A DNA stretch of 64,000 nt from Phaseolus vulgaris. Lineage: Eukaryota > Streptophyta > Magnoliopsida > Fabales > Fabaceae. Position 1 is the stretch's first letter. The number at the start of each line of letters is the position of its first letter. Both the position numbers and the translations under genes were made by a program. Positions 36,268 to 50,347 of the stretch are shown here, piece by piece. The notes beneath the pieces were generated by a model that saw nothing but the letters and a program-made list of their open reading frames with translations, did not search any database and was not told where the DNA came from. The stretch is from the NCBI RefSeq assembly GCF_000499845.2, contig NC_023759.2:40860672-40924671 (forward strand), in the 5' to 3' direction.

Positions 36268-39200
36268 ATGGCTCTTTCTTCCTCTATGCTCCAACTTCAA
36301 CCCTCTTCACTAAAGAAGAAAACTGCAGTTTCCAGAAATTGGATTCTGCTGGACCACCATGGCAAACCCACTGTGCTGGATGCAGACAAGCATGCTATCA
36401 TGCGTCTGGTTAAAATTCACGCCAGGGATCTTCGGATTCTCGATCCTCTCTTATCGTATCCCTCCACCATTTTGGGCAGAGACAAAGTCATTGTTCTCAA
36501 TTTAGAGGCAAACACTTTGTTTCCATCACTTCTTTTGTTCTGCTTTCTAATTTTCTTTCACCAACTCATTCATTTCTTTTCTGCAGCACATTAAAGCTAT
36601 TATCACTGCAGATGAGGTATGCTTGCTACTGATAAAGTGCTCCAAAAATTAAAAATATGAACAAAGAATCTAGATGTAATATTTTAAAAAATCCACAACT
36701 AATATTTACTCACTCTGAGTTACCTATGTCGAAGACGTAGATCAATCCGTATGAAGTTGTTCTTGTATAATCCGTACTTTCAAATTCGAGTTATAGTATT
36801 AGGTGGAGAACCAACCGGTCTTATCCACTTCTGGTGAAAGAAATCTGTATTCTATAAATAAGTAGTTAATTATTGGGAGAAAAACAATTTTCAATCATTA
36901 AAATTTGTAACTATTCATTGGTTTTTAATTTACAACGATATGTGTCTCATGTTCAATGTCATTGTTCTTTACGAGCTTACAAGTAGAATCAATTTTGTGA
37001 GGTTGTGTTGTTTGTTCTTGGCGATGCAGGTGTTGCTAAGAGACCCAACGGATGATGACGTTGTGCCAATAGTTGAAGAGCTTCGACGACGGTTACCCAA
37101 AGTAAGTGCTTCTGGGGAAGGCCAAGGAGAAGAAGAGGCGTGTGTTCAAGATGGGGAGGGTGGAGATGAAAATGGTGTGCTTTGTGAGACATTTTAATTT
37201 AATTTATTACTATAATTAAACAGTGTTAGTGTTGTTCTGTTTCGGGCTCTTTAGTTTTTCTTCTGTTTCGATAATGGAAAATTGACTGTGGCTCGTAGAA
37301 TTTCCATTTGAGATACGGGCTTTGGAAGTTTTATTTGAGGCCATTTGTAGTTTCCTTGACGCACGAACGAGAGAGTTAGAGACTGCTGCTTATCCAGCTT
37401 TGGACGAACTTACATCTAAGGTAAAAAGCCTTTGCATAAGAATTATATATACTTTTCATAGATTTTTCACCTTGGTACAAGAACATAGCTTAAATATATC
37501 TTCACACCATTGTATTGTCAGCAAAACATGTCTACTTAAAGGCTAGGCTAAGCAACAATTTTGTTCATAATGTGTTATCAAATTCTTTTTTATTTTTTAA
37601 ATCAGTCTCCCCCTTAGCACAGTGGTTTTGCAGTGAGAATGAGATATACAACTATCATCAGAAAGACAGCACAGGATCCTTAAGGACTAAAACCTAATAC
37701 TGTTGCTAATTTGTGATCTAAAACTTTAGATAGCCTCCATATCCATATCCAAATCTGGTGCATAAAACATGTAGTTTGTTATTTAAAGTTTGATTTTTCA
37801 TTATCAGTTGTGACAAATTTTTGAAACTTTATCCTCCTCTTCCCCTTCCACACCAATCTGGTTGAATGACACTTGTGTGCAGATTAGCAGTCGTAACTTG
37901 GATAGAGTGAGAAAATTGAAATGTGCAATGACGAGGTTGACAAGTCGTGTTCAAAAGGTATGTTGAAGATATATATTAACACAGTTTTATTCCTTTCCCT
38001 CTCACAAGTGAATTCCTCTTTTCCTTTTCTCTACGAGTTCTTTATATTAAATTGTGCTCCTAGCATAAGAACGTGGCAATGCTGTGTTCTATGAAGCCTA
38101 TATACTCCAAAACTAAAAGGCATGTATTCTAAAATTATTCAAATTTTCTTAATTTTTCAATTTTTTCTAAGATATTTCTGCGATATTTTCGTGGATAATT
38201 TCAGATTAAAGAAGTAGTTAATCCTTTCCTCATTTAATTTTTAGACCTTTTCTAAGGTATGATACATATATGAAAAACTTGTTTGAGTTTTTTTTAGCTA
38301 TGCATGTTGTGAAAGGAATTGTAAATTGTGATTATCATAATTGTAAATTAACGAGGAATTCGATGTATTTTTTGTATATACAGAAAACATTTTATAAACT
38401 TTTGTCCACTATCCGAATGTATTAAAAAAATTGTCGTATATATATGTATTGTATATATGTATCATATTGTATGAATAAGATATTAAGTATCTGGCCTTCA
38501 TAGGTAAACTAACTTGCCTGTCATTGATTTCCCCTTTCTTTATCATATTACAACCAATATTTTTCTGTTCGCGTTTACTTTACTGGCTTTATTGTAGATT
38601 AGAGATGAACTAGAAAACCTACTTGATGATGACGACGACATGGCTGATCTTTACTTATCAAGAAAGTCGACTGTTTCATCATCTCCAACAAGTAGCTCTG
38701 ATGCTCCAAAGTGGCTTTATGGTTCTCCAAATAAAGGTTCCAAAATACACAAATCAAGCAGAGCAAGTGGAACCACAGTTCACAGGGAGGATGGTGTAGA
38801 GGAGCTTGAAATGTTACTTGAGGTTAAGAACTCTTCATCTTTAATGTTGTCACACCACACAGATACTTCGGGTTCGTTAAATGAACGGCATTAATTAAAC
38901 TGAATAATGTTGTGTTTTGCTTTGCAGGCCAATTTCATGCAAATTGACGGCACATTAAATAAGTTGGCCACAGTATGAACTGCATATTTTCTTCTAATCT
39001 TTCCTACTTCATTTCTGATCTGCACTAATTAGCTGCTAAACTTTTCTATTTTGATATATCCATCCCTTCATTTCAGTTGCGAGAATATATCGATGACACA
39101 GAAGATTACATCAACATACAGGTAAATTTTAGGCACAACTGCTTCGTGTATTTTAAGCTCTTACTACAGGGGGAAATTTTTAATTTTTGAACTGAATTCG

Positions 39201-39783
39201 AACACACCCTTTATAGCATAACAACTCTTTGTAACATGTCACACATGCATGCATGCAGCTTGACAATCACCGAAACCAGCTGATTCAGGTATAAGCTTTT
39301 CAAGGCCATTGTTTTCTCCTTATGAGGTTAAGTATTTATGTGCCTATATTCTCACAAACATTTTTAGAAACATTTTACCATAGCCATGATCGAAGCCTTT
39401 AACTACTACTGTTATTTTCTATCCTTGTTTGGGACAGCTGGAGCTCTTCATTAGTGCCGGGACTGTGTGTATGTCCTTATATTCATTGGTGGCTGCAATA
39501 TTTGGTATGAACATTCCATACACATGGAAAGTACCAGGCCACGAACATGTGTTTAAATGGGTATGTATGTGCACATCACTTGCAACTATAAGAGAAAGGT
39601 TTTCAAATCCCCTGAGCAACTTTTGCCACACAAAGTACGTTTGTTGTAACAGGTTTTCCTGATTCTTGTTTTCCAATTCAATTTTTATAATTTTAGGTGG
39701 TGATCTTTGCGGGAATGGTTTGTGCATCCTTGTTTTTATCCATAGTATCTTATGCCCGACGCAAAGGCCTTGTTGGGTCTTGA
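36268..39783 (+). CDS. MRS2: MRS2/MGT magnesium transporter (CorA superfamily)
   Basis: Eleven exons: 36268-36507, 36587-36616, 37030-37174, 37299-37420, 37883-37957, 38598-38822, 38928-38972, 39077-39121, 39259-39288, 39438-39560 and 39697-39783. They total 1167 bases in frame, 388 residues. MRS2 proteins form pentameric Mg2+ channels in plant membranes. The N-terminal domain is mostly helical ([17 protein letters not shown]; the [21 protein letters not shown] block). A coiled region ends [21 protein letters not shown], then EELEMLLE and [25 protein letters not shown]. Two membrane spans near the C terminus flank the signature Gly-Met-Asn at about 342-344 ([10 protein letters not shown]), and the tail is [10 protein letters not shown]. 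The GMNIPYTW form points to the MRS2-1/MRS2-2 type branch. Exon 1 ends at a GC donor. The start chosen is the methionine at 36268; an in-frame ATG at 36187 would add 27 residues. Confidence 0.95.
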
Positions 39784-42539
39784 AAAATGTAAAGCCTAAA
39801 GATGCATGTCGGGAGGGAGACATCAGATTAAGTCAAAAGTGGCCAATTTCCACACATTGCCTCAAAACAATACTGTATTTCTTCTTTCATTTTATTTTAT
39901 ACAGTTCAGATAAAATGGCTGTTTGTTGGCAAAAACGAATGCACTGAATATTATGCTTATATCTTTCTGTTCATATCATATATCTGTTTATAAAATGAAC
40001 AAATTGATTTTTTTACTAACCACTAAGATTATTTGCTTTATTTTTTAAATGGAGTCCCTTTTTTCAATAGTCAAAGTTCCTCACATGTACAAATGAAAAA
40101 AAAAACCATTATCCTCTTTATAGACTAGGTTATTTTTGTTTTTAATGTAAAGTATTTGGTCAAATCGGTTCTGCTCCAATTCCATCTTCTTACGGCACCC
40201 ATCGATCATGCGCATGCAGCTTTCAATTACTACAATCATACAATTATTATGAATTTATCATCGTTCCACGACAATTTCTGAATTTCTGTGAATTTCGGGC
40301 TTTCTCCACCACTTTGGATCTAATGATTATACATTTCGCCCATAATAAATGGTGGTATTAAAAAGTGGGAGAAAATAATGAAGACAGGTATAATTATTAT
40401 TGGTAGCATTTCTCCCAGGTAATCATGTAATATTAGCAAACAATGAAGCATGGACAGGGTGTGGACGTGATGTCTTAACTTTAGAAAATTAAGGTTAACA
40501 CAAAAAAAAAAGAGTTGTTTTTGTTGGTGGTAACTGTCATTAATATATACAAATCCGTGTTTCAAATTCCAAAAACTTTCTCTTAAACCTCTGATGTGGA
40601 TTAACCTCGAGATGCATGGTTTTTTCACAGTGCACGAGTCTCAATTACTGAATTGCGCATGGGCCAGGGTTTCATAAGTCTGAACTGGACGCATTCAGAT
40701 TTGAAATGGATTAATGACCAAAAAGGGTATAATAGTGAGAACCCTTGGCAAATAAGATAAACACAAAGATCACATGTTCCATTTTTCGACAAAGACAATT
40801 GCAGGATTTTTTTTATTTTATTTTATTTTTTAACTTTTGGGGTTTGGTTTGGTGTGTGTCAACCTAATTTTTTTTTCTGGATTAGGAAGATGAGGATAAA
40901 GGTACCCCTAACTAACTAACCTTCAATGCGAAACAAATGACATTCGGCCACGTATATAACATTTCTACCTGAAATTGCTACACCTCACTAAAACCATTTC
41001 ACTCTCTAATATTAGGCACTGTGTGTCAAATAACATTTAAAATTTATACAAGTTAATAAAATAAATTCACTTTTACCCTATCCTTTTTTATCCATATAAC
41101 AACTCCTTTAGTGCGTGAACAAAAAGCTTTTTTCTTTAAAATCTTAAATGAAAATATCATCAAATAGATTCTTTTTCAGTCCTTTTTATTATTTGTTCAT
41201 TTTAACTTTATTGAATTTCACTTGATTTGGAATTTTAGGCTCACCAAATTAGTAAAGGAAGTCCTCCTAAAAAGTTCTCTTATCGTACTTTCTTTTTTTA
41301 AAAGAAGTCTAAGTCATTAGGTAAATTGCATATATAATATTTTATATAATAATTGAAGTTTACCAATATTTTTTATTTATGAAAATTGATTGCAAGTAAA
41401 GAGTTTCACAACAATTGTTGCAATTTACTCAACCAACAGAACTAGACCCTTTAATAACAATGAAGAGCATATTAGAAAATGTATTCAATTTTTTATTAAT
41501 TTTATATTAAATGATATTAATCCATTTTAACAACAGAAGTGTTTATTGATTAAAATTTATTGAAATCAATGAAATTATAAAAAGATCATTAAATAGAACA
41601 ATCTCGTACAATCTTATGATCTTTAACAAATTGGAATTGATAAGATATATAGAGGGCATACTATTAAATATTTCCATAAAATCTAACCAAACATTATTGT
41701 AAGAGACTCATTCTATGTTACATACGTGAACCATCACAAAATTACACAAAAAGAGGAACAAAGGTTCAATGTATTGAACACTTTCAAAATGCTCAATTCA
41801 TAGTATTTTAGATTTGAAAGAGATAAGGGATTGAGAAATGGGAAGTTAATGTAATGTTGCAAAGGTTTCACGCTCACTTATTACTCGGTCACTCCTATTC
41901 ACTATGGTGAACCCTCCCGCATGACACGCCACCCGAGGGGTGCGCATCCTAACATTGGCGCACGATATCACATATCCCAACTTCTCTAGCTGTCCTTTAT
42001 TTTTTCGTCTAGCTGTCGTTGGTTGAAGTGTGGAACATATGTGCTTATAATATTTTGTTTGAATTGTCCATATTTTTTCAAGAAAATAAAATTCAAAAAA
42101 AAAAACATAGAAAGAGAGAACAAACACTCGGAACACAGAACACAAACACAGAAACACTCGGGTTTCGGTTCATGCGGAACAAGAGGTCCTCTCGATTCAG
42201 ATCATCCACAAAGCAACACAAACTCCCTATGCCAAATCTACCATAACCCACGTCAAATCCTCTCGAATCTCACCGACCCATCAACTTTTCCCACCGTTTT
42301 CCTCCTTCCCCACCGATCGCTGTTGCTGCAATACCCACCGTTACCAACACCTCCATCCATTCCCACGAGCTTCTTCGTTCTCCCTTCCACCCTTTTTCAG
42401 ACTGTGTCTTCTTCTTCTTAATGCAGAGGGTGATTGCCATAGAATGGACGTAAATTTGGGAGGTGCAGGCGTGGCGATAGCATGCAGGGAGTGAGCGAGT
42501 GAGAGTAGTTCGTGCGAGCGTGCAAGAAAATTAAGGAGC
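39784..42539. other. MRS2 3' flank, spacer, DRIP upstream region
   Basis: 39784-40000 is the likely MRS2 3' untranslated region. 40000-41840 is AT-rich with no gene seen. 41860-42000 is less AT-rich. 42000-42539 is the likely promoter and leader of the DRIP gene and carries several short upstream ORFs. Confidence 0.5.
42421..42502 (+). promoter_or_regulatory. Cluster of upstream ORFs before the DRIP start
   Basis: Three short ATG-to-stop frames lie within 120 bases of the main start: 42421-42453 (10 codons), 42444-42494 (16 codons) and 42482-42502 (6 codons). If they are in the mRNA leader they would lower initiation at the main ATG. The transcript start cannot be placed from sequence alone. 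Confidence 0.4.
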
Positions 42540-45500
42540 ATGTCGAATCAGGTGGCGAAGGTGCGGAGGAACACGATTGTAGCATGCATGACTTGCCCAC
42601 TTTGCAACAAGTTGTTCAGGGAAGCCACAACCATATCCGAATGTCTTCACACGTGTGAGCACTCCTCTCTTTCAATCCGTGTCAATTTTTTCTCCGATTT
42701 CTCTCATTCGCTTCCTCCTTCACTCTACGCCCCGATGCGGGAGCATCTGGACTTTGCGTAACCGGAGAGAGATATGGGTATTTCGTAATTTGACGTGTCC
42801 AACAAAAGTTTTGTTTTTTATGTTATTTTTTCTAATTTTCTTTTCTTTTGGGTTCTCTCTCTAACTATACCCGTTGGGGACGTGAATGCTGGTCAGAAGC
42901 AGTGTGCTTTTCATTGGCTAAGTATTCCTATGCTGTTCCATTAATGTCCTTGGTGGAAAGGTGTTTGAACCTTTTTCTACAGCCACCACTGTTTTTTTTA
43001 GTAAAACTCTTCCTTGTACACACAAGATTGAATCCTTATCTCACTGCATGCAAAATTATACTAACTTTCGTGGAAGCATGAATATTTTTACGGGGGGTTG
43101 GTTCTTGCATTTTTTGAATAATTTTCTCTTGGTGTTTGTTATGTGTCGTTTGAAGCTAATTGCTGGTTTAATTTGATATCTTTGCATGCACTTTTTTTGC
43201 TTCACCAGTACAAGTTCTAAGCAAATTCCGTTGTGCAACTAAACAAATAGTAGATTTTTTTACTTTTTGTGGACTATATTCAGTTTGCAGGAAGTGCATT
43301 TATGATAAAATTATGGATGAGGAATTGGAAAGTTGTCCAATATGCGGCATTGATTTGGGTTGTGTTCCACTCGAGAAACTGAGGTTAGTCCCTGCCTTTA
43401 ATTGAATTCCAAGTTACCCTTGTATACTCTTGTACTTCTTCCTTTACAAAAGAAAAAAAAAAACGAAATGCCTCTCTGCTATACTTTAACTTGTTGAATA
43501 TGCATGGAGGGTGTTGCTTTAACGTGGTATGCTGTGTAGCAAGAGTTTATCTTTATGCAACCCACACCCTAATTATTGCTACAATACAAGCCTGCTAAAA
43601 TGGAGATACACCTTTACAAGATGAAACCTTTCTTTTGAAAATGAATAATGTTGTTGATGGGTGACACATCTGCTATAAGGGCCTGCGACCAAAGAAACAA
43701 AATAGCTGTCATAGACCATACCGCCGTTGCAGCAGCCTACAAGAATGAGAAATGTTCATGCTTTTATTGTGCTATCAACATAATGTTACATCAATCTTTT
43801 ACTTTATGAAAACTGACATAAGAAGGATCCACCACCTGCATGACGAATTTGTTAGGTTAATACATGCATATAGTATACAGGGAAATAATTAAATGCCCTC
43901 AGTTTGACATCTTTCTATAATTTAGTTGATGATATACATATAGTAATGCTGGTAATTTATTACTTTATTTTGAATAGTTTTCCTGACAAACATTGCATAT
44001 GTTTAATAATATATATTATCATAAATGTAAAGTGTTTAAGGAAACAGTAAATTGTAATCTGTAACAATTATGTTTTTTTGTCTGCTGATTGCATTTAGTA
44101 ATTTTTCATTTGAACTTCTAGTCGGAAACAGAGCAAGATGAATTGGAGAAGGATAGTCCTTATGCAGTTAATTGATAAAAGAACTGAGATAATAGATATT
44201 AACAAAGAAGGATTTAGCATCTGTTTTGATTGAGAATTTTTAGATGTAAATTTATTAATAATTTCCTTTGTCTTCAAAATAATATCATTTGATTCTATTC
44301 CAAGTGATGGTGTTATTGTTTGCAGTTGTATTACCCAAAATTGATGTATTATCCTATTACCAAATGACCTTGATGATAAAAAAAACAGCGAAATAGTGTG
44401 GGACTTAAGGAGGATGGTGACGAACTAGGATAAACAAATAGGGTTTATAATAGTTGTATTGATGCGTTTTCTAGGTAAGGGGAAACGGAGGAGAGTGATC
44501 TGAACTATCTGAAAAGAAGTAGATCAGGAAGAGTGAATTTTTTGAATGAATTACCTACACCACCATTTCATATATCTGGCTTTGGTAATGAAACACACTT
44601 CAAGCAATTTTGAAAAATACAATCAAACAAAACCACATAGCTGATGATATTGATATTCCCTTTTGAATTGTTGCTTGCCAATTTACCAACTTTGGTTACT
44701 GATTACCAGGCCAGACCACAGTTTGCAAGATGTAAGGGCCAAAGTTTTCCCCTTAAAGGGAAGAAAGGTGAAGGCACCTGAAGTTGTGACCTCAATACCA
44801 TTACCAGCTAGGAGAAAGGAGAGATCTCTTTCGTCTTTGGTGGTCAACACTCCAAGGGTATCTACACAGGCAACAATGACAGGAAGAAGAACAAAACCTT
44901 CAAGAAAGGCTAGTGGTCTGCGGTCTACTAGTTTTTCCATTGAAAAGCCCATTAAGAAAGAGGAAGAGTTACTGGAAGATCATCCTGGGAGTTCAAGCTC
45001 ACCTGAAACTTCAAATAAGTTTGCTCAGAATTCCGGACAGGTAGTAGCAGAAACAATCTGGTTCTTATCTTTGAACTTGTTATATATTGTTCTGTCCCCG
45101 TTTTTTGAGTTCTTGATCCTGGTTCATTTGATTTCCTGGATTATAGGACCATTAGTTTACTAACATTCTTATGCTTAATTTTTTTTTCCTGGTGCAGAGT
45201 ATGTCCCCTTGTGAGGGTAGTCAATCCGCACCCAACAAAGGATCAGAGAATGGTGCCGAACCATGGGATACAAAATTGGATCTCTGGAAGCCTTTGAATT
45301 GTTTAGTAGAGGTGGCAAGTAGGAGTAAATCTTTCAAGTCTCATGTGCAAGGGTCTGATGCTAAATTAGAAATCACTCAAGTAAATGAGAGCGAATCTCA
45401 AGTGCAGAAAGCTAAAACTAAGGAAAGTAAACGTAAGGCAAAAGTTGAAGATGAAAAGATTAGCCCTTATCCTGCTTCTTCAGATACAGCAAAACCCAAT

Positions 45501-48422
45501 AAACTGCGCAGAATGCGCAAGAAGAAGGAGCCTGCTTCAGGAGAATCAAGCATATCACCCCAAGCTGTGCTGGATTCTGCCACTAGTAGTAGACTCTCTA
45601 GGACTGGTCCAATCTGGTTCTCCTTAGTAGCTTCTGAAAACCAGTGAGATATCAATCTTCGGAACTAAACAACTTATAATATCAAATCCTAATAAGGATA
45701 TTATATACGTTCTACATATCCTTTTTTTGGTTATTTTTAAGTACTAATTTCAGACTCATGTTTCAGGGGAGGAGATGCACCCTTGCCGCAAATTCCTGCA
45801 AGTTATGTGAGAATAAAGTAAGTTCTTACGGACTCCCTGTATCTTTATTGTCATTATTTGATACTTTAGTTTTTGATTTATTGCGTGCTTTTATGAGAGG
45901 AATGTCATGCTTGGATCAATGTATAGTTTATGTTACTCACTACTATATATGTGAATCTCTACAGAAATATTCATGAATATTTATCTGAGTAAGCCTTTCT
46001 TCGTATAATAAGTTTTGAGCAACATACTAAATTATTCTCAATGACAGCATAATATTGCTTCTGGCTGGATAATAACAATGTACTCGCATTCCATGAAATC
46101 TTATCAAGAAGAATGATATTATGAATAAATTACATTACATGGATACTAGTTTTCTTAAATTTGGCCTAATATCTCTCCCTTTTCTACCCTTATACCAACT
46201 CTCCTAAATTATTTGAAAAGCATTACACCAACGCCCTTTAGTTGTTTGAAAAACATAACTGTGCATCTTTCTGTGGGAGAAGTTGTTGTAAATGTTACAA
46301 AAAGAGGAAGGTTATGTCCAACCAGAACAAACTGCAGGAATTGTCAATTTAATTTACTCTAATAAATGCTAAAAAATCTTGAAGGTACTTGTTGAACCTC
46401 TAATTTTGTTGATTTTAGAATAAATTGTTATTTCTCAAAACACAAAGATTTTTGTCATCTGAAATCTTCCACAACCCGAGGATTTCACTCTTTCGCAATT
46501 TAGATCACTCAGATACATATATCTTCAAGATCTCACTCATTCGAAATTGTCCTCACCTAGGTCCTTTTTGGTTTTGGTAGTGAGGAGAGAAATACAGAAA
46601 ATGAAAATGGAGAACACTTAAGTTGAGAAAAGATAAATAGATAAGAAATGAAATTGAACGTTTAGCTGTTTAATTAGAGTATAAATAAGAGAGAAAAAGT
46701 CTTTAGAAAGTTGTGTAATTTGATTGGAAATAAGAAGAGAGATCAGTAACAATAGATAAGAAATAGTAATAAGGTAGTTCCTACTATTTTTAATTTTTTT
46801 TTCCTTCCCTCCTTCAACCTAATATAGAATATTAATTCTCTTCCTCTGAATCCTTCTTCTTCCACTCTACCAATTGAGGGGTTAGTCTAGAGGCCAAAAC
46901 TCATTATATTTACTTAGATCATCTTCGGTGGGTATGGCTTGCATGAGTTTCTTATATACAAAATAATATCTTAATTTCGGTTCTACAAACTTGATTTCCT
47001 GAAAATTGAAAAGAGTATTCAATTTTAAAGAACCCATATTTGTGAGATCCACGTCAAACTATTTTTTTTATTGACAAAGAACTCATATAAGCAATTTCAT
47101 TGGAGATGTTCTTCGTGTACACCTTTATTAACCTCTTATTTTCTTCTCCATTTGCTATTGTGGGATTTGCGCAGATCAAGGAAATATGTAAGCTATTTTA
47201 GCATGGTTTGGAAAAATAAAAATGAAAAACGGAAGTTCGTCAGGGACCTATCATGAGTTGGATGATGATAATCCAGTCATATTTCCATACTTTTTTTTCT
47301 CATCAATAAATCAAGCAATTAGCATATGCTTTCTGTCAAGATTAATTTCCTTTTATCTAATGTGTTGATTTTGAGAAACTTCTTTTTAGCTTATTGTAGC
47401 CAGGGAATTAGAAGAACGTGTATTTATATCTATCTAAACTTTAGATTTCATATAAACTCTGCCAAGTACGAACTTTAAAAAAAAAAGATTACTCCTCTCT
47501 TCCCACTTTTAGAATAATGTTTCCTTGTAGTCATATCATATCACATTTACAAAAAAAATAGCCAAGGAAGAAATTTGCGATTTTTTTCATTATATATCAA
47601 CTGTGTTGGTTGTGAACTCGAGAGCATGCAAAGGGTAAATCAAAGTTCAGACTTTTAATAAGAATGGGGTATATAATATAATGATTGTGTAATGCATTTG
47701 TACCATCTCTATGGGTTTTCTGTGTCTAGTTTAGATGGTTTCAGCTACCTATTTGATACATGACAAAAATATGCTTGAGAAACTGTGTCCACTCTATTTA
47801 TGCTGCTCTAAAGCTTCTTGAAATGTGGAAATCCATCTGAACTAGAAAACGTTATAATGTCTTTTCTGTTTGCTACAGGGATGGTAGCCTACCAGTCTCA
47901 TTCATCCAAAAATACATAATGAAGAAACTGGACTTGACTAGTGAAACAGAGGTAACTCTCTCCCTTTGTAATACATCCAAAAAACATAAACAGGGACCTG
48001 AAAGATTTTATTGTCTTTTTCTGATTGTTGTCTGCTATACCAAAACATAAACAGTTTGATTGTCCTGAAAGCTCGTCACACTTGCATAGTTCCATTAATA
48101 TATGCAATAATTCATTCCCATCTGTCTCAACTTTAACTGTACTTAACCATGGAAGTTGAATTACATACTCTTTAGTACATGATTCTTGTTTTTGGTAAAA
48201 GTTGGCTGTTTTGTTATGTCGCTTCACTCGAGTTAATTGATTTTGCAGGTTGAGATTAAATGTATGGGACAACCAGTGCTCCCTACATTGCGTCTATATA
48301 ATTTGGTTGAGTTGTGGCTGGATACAGCATCCACGTCACAGAGAATTCCAGCAACTATTGGGTCCTCAGCAAAGGATTTTGTCATGGTTTTGGCTTATGC
48401 TCGGAAGCCTCCACACCCTTGA
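42540..48422 (+). CDS. DRIP2: DRIP-type RING E3 ubiquitin ligase
   Basis: Seven exons: 42540-42654, 43284-43383, 44710-45040, 45198-45643, 45767-45817, 47879-47951 and 48249-48422. They total 1290 bases in frame, 429 residues, close to the known family length. DRIP1/DRIP2 (DREB2A-interacting proteins) ubiquitinate the drought factor DREB2A for proteasomal breakdown. The RING finger is of the C3HC4 type with Cys19, Cys22, Cys35, His37, Cys40, Cys43, Cys56 and Cys59 ([20 protein letters not shown], then CPIC). [20 protein letters not shown] follows, then a long polar, Lys/Ser-rich middle that is probably disordered, then [31 protein letters not shown] and a RAWUL-like C-terminal fold ([20 protein letters not shown]). 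A RING plus RAWUL layout also fits Polycomb RING1/BMI1 proteins, but the middle and C-terminal wording are DRIP-like. DRIP1 versus DRIP2 is not settled. Confidence 0.93.
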
Positions 48423-50347
48423 TCGTGCTTCCCCATTCATTGAAAATGTTCTTCATAGCATACTCACTTCCCATCACCACCGTGGAGGACAGGACAAGAT
48501 TGGCCAAATAAATTATAAAGCAAAATTTTCTCCATTAAAACATACCCTTTTTCTGTTCTGGAATGTAGGGATTCCGATCTGGTAGTTATTTTAATGTTCA
48601 TTAGATCTTCATTTTTCAAGACCATTTTTTTTTAAAAACAATCGTTTTACTCCATAATTTAGAGGGTACATGTGACTTGGATATAAGAATCCGTGCCTGG
48701 TTAGAAGAGATTATTTGTTGAGAATTTGACATTATTCGAATGAAGAGGATTTTTGTTTTAATTTCTTATCCCTTATTCTGTTTGTTTCTTTGTTTTCCAA
48801 TGGCCAACAAATGCAAACACTATGTCTGAATGTTTTCCGCTAGAGCTCAAAATCTTGGTTGTGTTTTCTGTTCTTTCTAGAGTCAAGAATTTAAGTGTTC
48901 AGAGGTTTTTTTTACAGCAAGACTTTATTAGAAAGAGTTGAATTGCTATTTTCTACTGTTAGTGAGAAGATTTTTGCAAGGTCATTTAATAGTCGAGATA
49001 AAAGTTAATTAATCAATTATACACTACTATGATTAGATATTAATATAAAAAAAATTATAAGTGAGTAACTAGTAACTACACATTAATCTAGTTTTTGGAA
49101 TTATAATGATTGATTAAGAGTATACATAACATATATGAATTGTTTATTATATATTGTTTATTTTAATATTACGAATTTAGGAGTCTTACAATTTAAACTT
49201 TGTACTTTTATACTTTTTTCAAAAGTATTAAAAGTTAAACTTAAACATGATGAACTCTATCTAATATTTTTTTATTCAATTATTTATTATAATTTATTAT
49301 TTATAAATTACTTCTATTTCTACATCTTACATCTTTTAATAGCAAAATAATATTCAATAAAAAATTATAAGATATCATATAACTTATTTAATGAATGATT
49401 TTATATATTTTAATTGATAAAAGTGTAGAAGTAAAATAAAAGTATTTAATCAATGTAAACTAAAAGTTACAAATGATTTCTTAGATTTCATGGTCGTGGA
49501 GAAAATATTGACATTACATTAATAGTGTAGAAAAAAAATTAGCTAAGAGTTGTAAAATTTAAAATTTTAAGATGAAATTGTATTTTAATGTATAGGTCAA
49601 TCTGTTTTATCATTTCAATTTTAAGGACTAAATTTATTTTAGTTCTAATTTAACCCTTCAAATTTGATATGTAAGTCGATATTTATACCAAATTATATAT
49701 TATATTTTAATTATATTTCTGGATTATGTAAAATTTTAAACACATCTTCATATTAAAATTGGATTCTTATTGTACGAAATCAAGTATTTGGTGTTCTGAT
49801 AGTAAATGACAAGAAGCTCAACAAACTTCTATATAGAACATCTCAAATAGGAGACATCTTTATCAAATAGAACATCTCAAATAGGAGCCTAACTGTACTT
49901 AACCATCAAATAGCAGTGATAGAAAAGATTCAACATGATATCATTTTACAAAGTGATTTAAATATAATTTAATTTTGCAAAATTCACTTGTAAGTTGATA
50001 TTTATGTTTACTTATATATATATATATATTATATATATTATATATATATATATATATTATATTTTAATGATATTTATAGATGATATATAATATTCAATGA
50101 AATATTTTGATAAATTATATTTTTAGGAACTATTTTAATATTTTTTATTTATTTCAAAGACTAATTTAACTTAAATTTCAGTGACTAAATTAGCAATTTA
50201 CTTATGTTTTTTATAACTAAATTTATATAAACATAATAAGTATGTGAAACAAGTTTAATTTTTTTTGCCAAAAAGTCATTATAACTTCTAAAACGATGTT
50301 TCCAAAAACAAAATTACCGTAGAGAACTTCCTCCTATAGACTTTTAG
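48423..50347. other. DRIP 3' flank and AT-rich spacer with TA microsatellite
   Basis: The first few hundred bases are the likely DRIP 3' untranslated region. The rest is AT-rich without a gene. An imperfect (TA)n tract lies at about 50012-50063. Confidence 0.5.

Noticed and set aside
36207..36413. Second frame over MRS2 exon 1
   Set aside because: The other frame gives conserved MRS2 wording and joins cleanly to exon 2.
49135..49350. Hydrophobic 71-codon ORF
   Set aside because: Composition matches the surrounding AT-rich sequence, and no start context or domain is seen.
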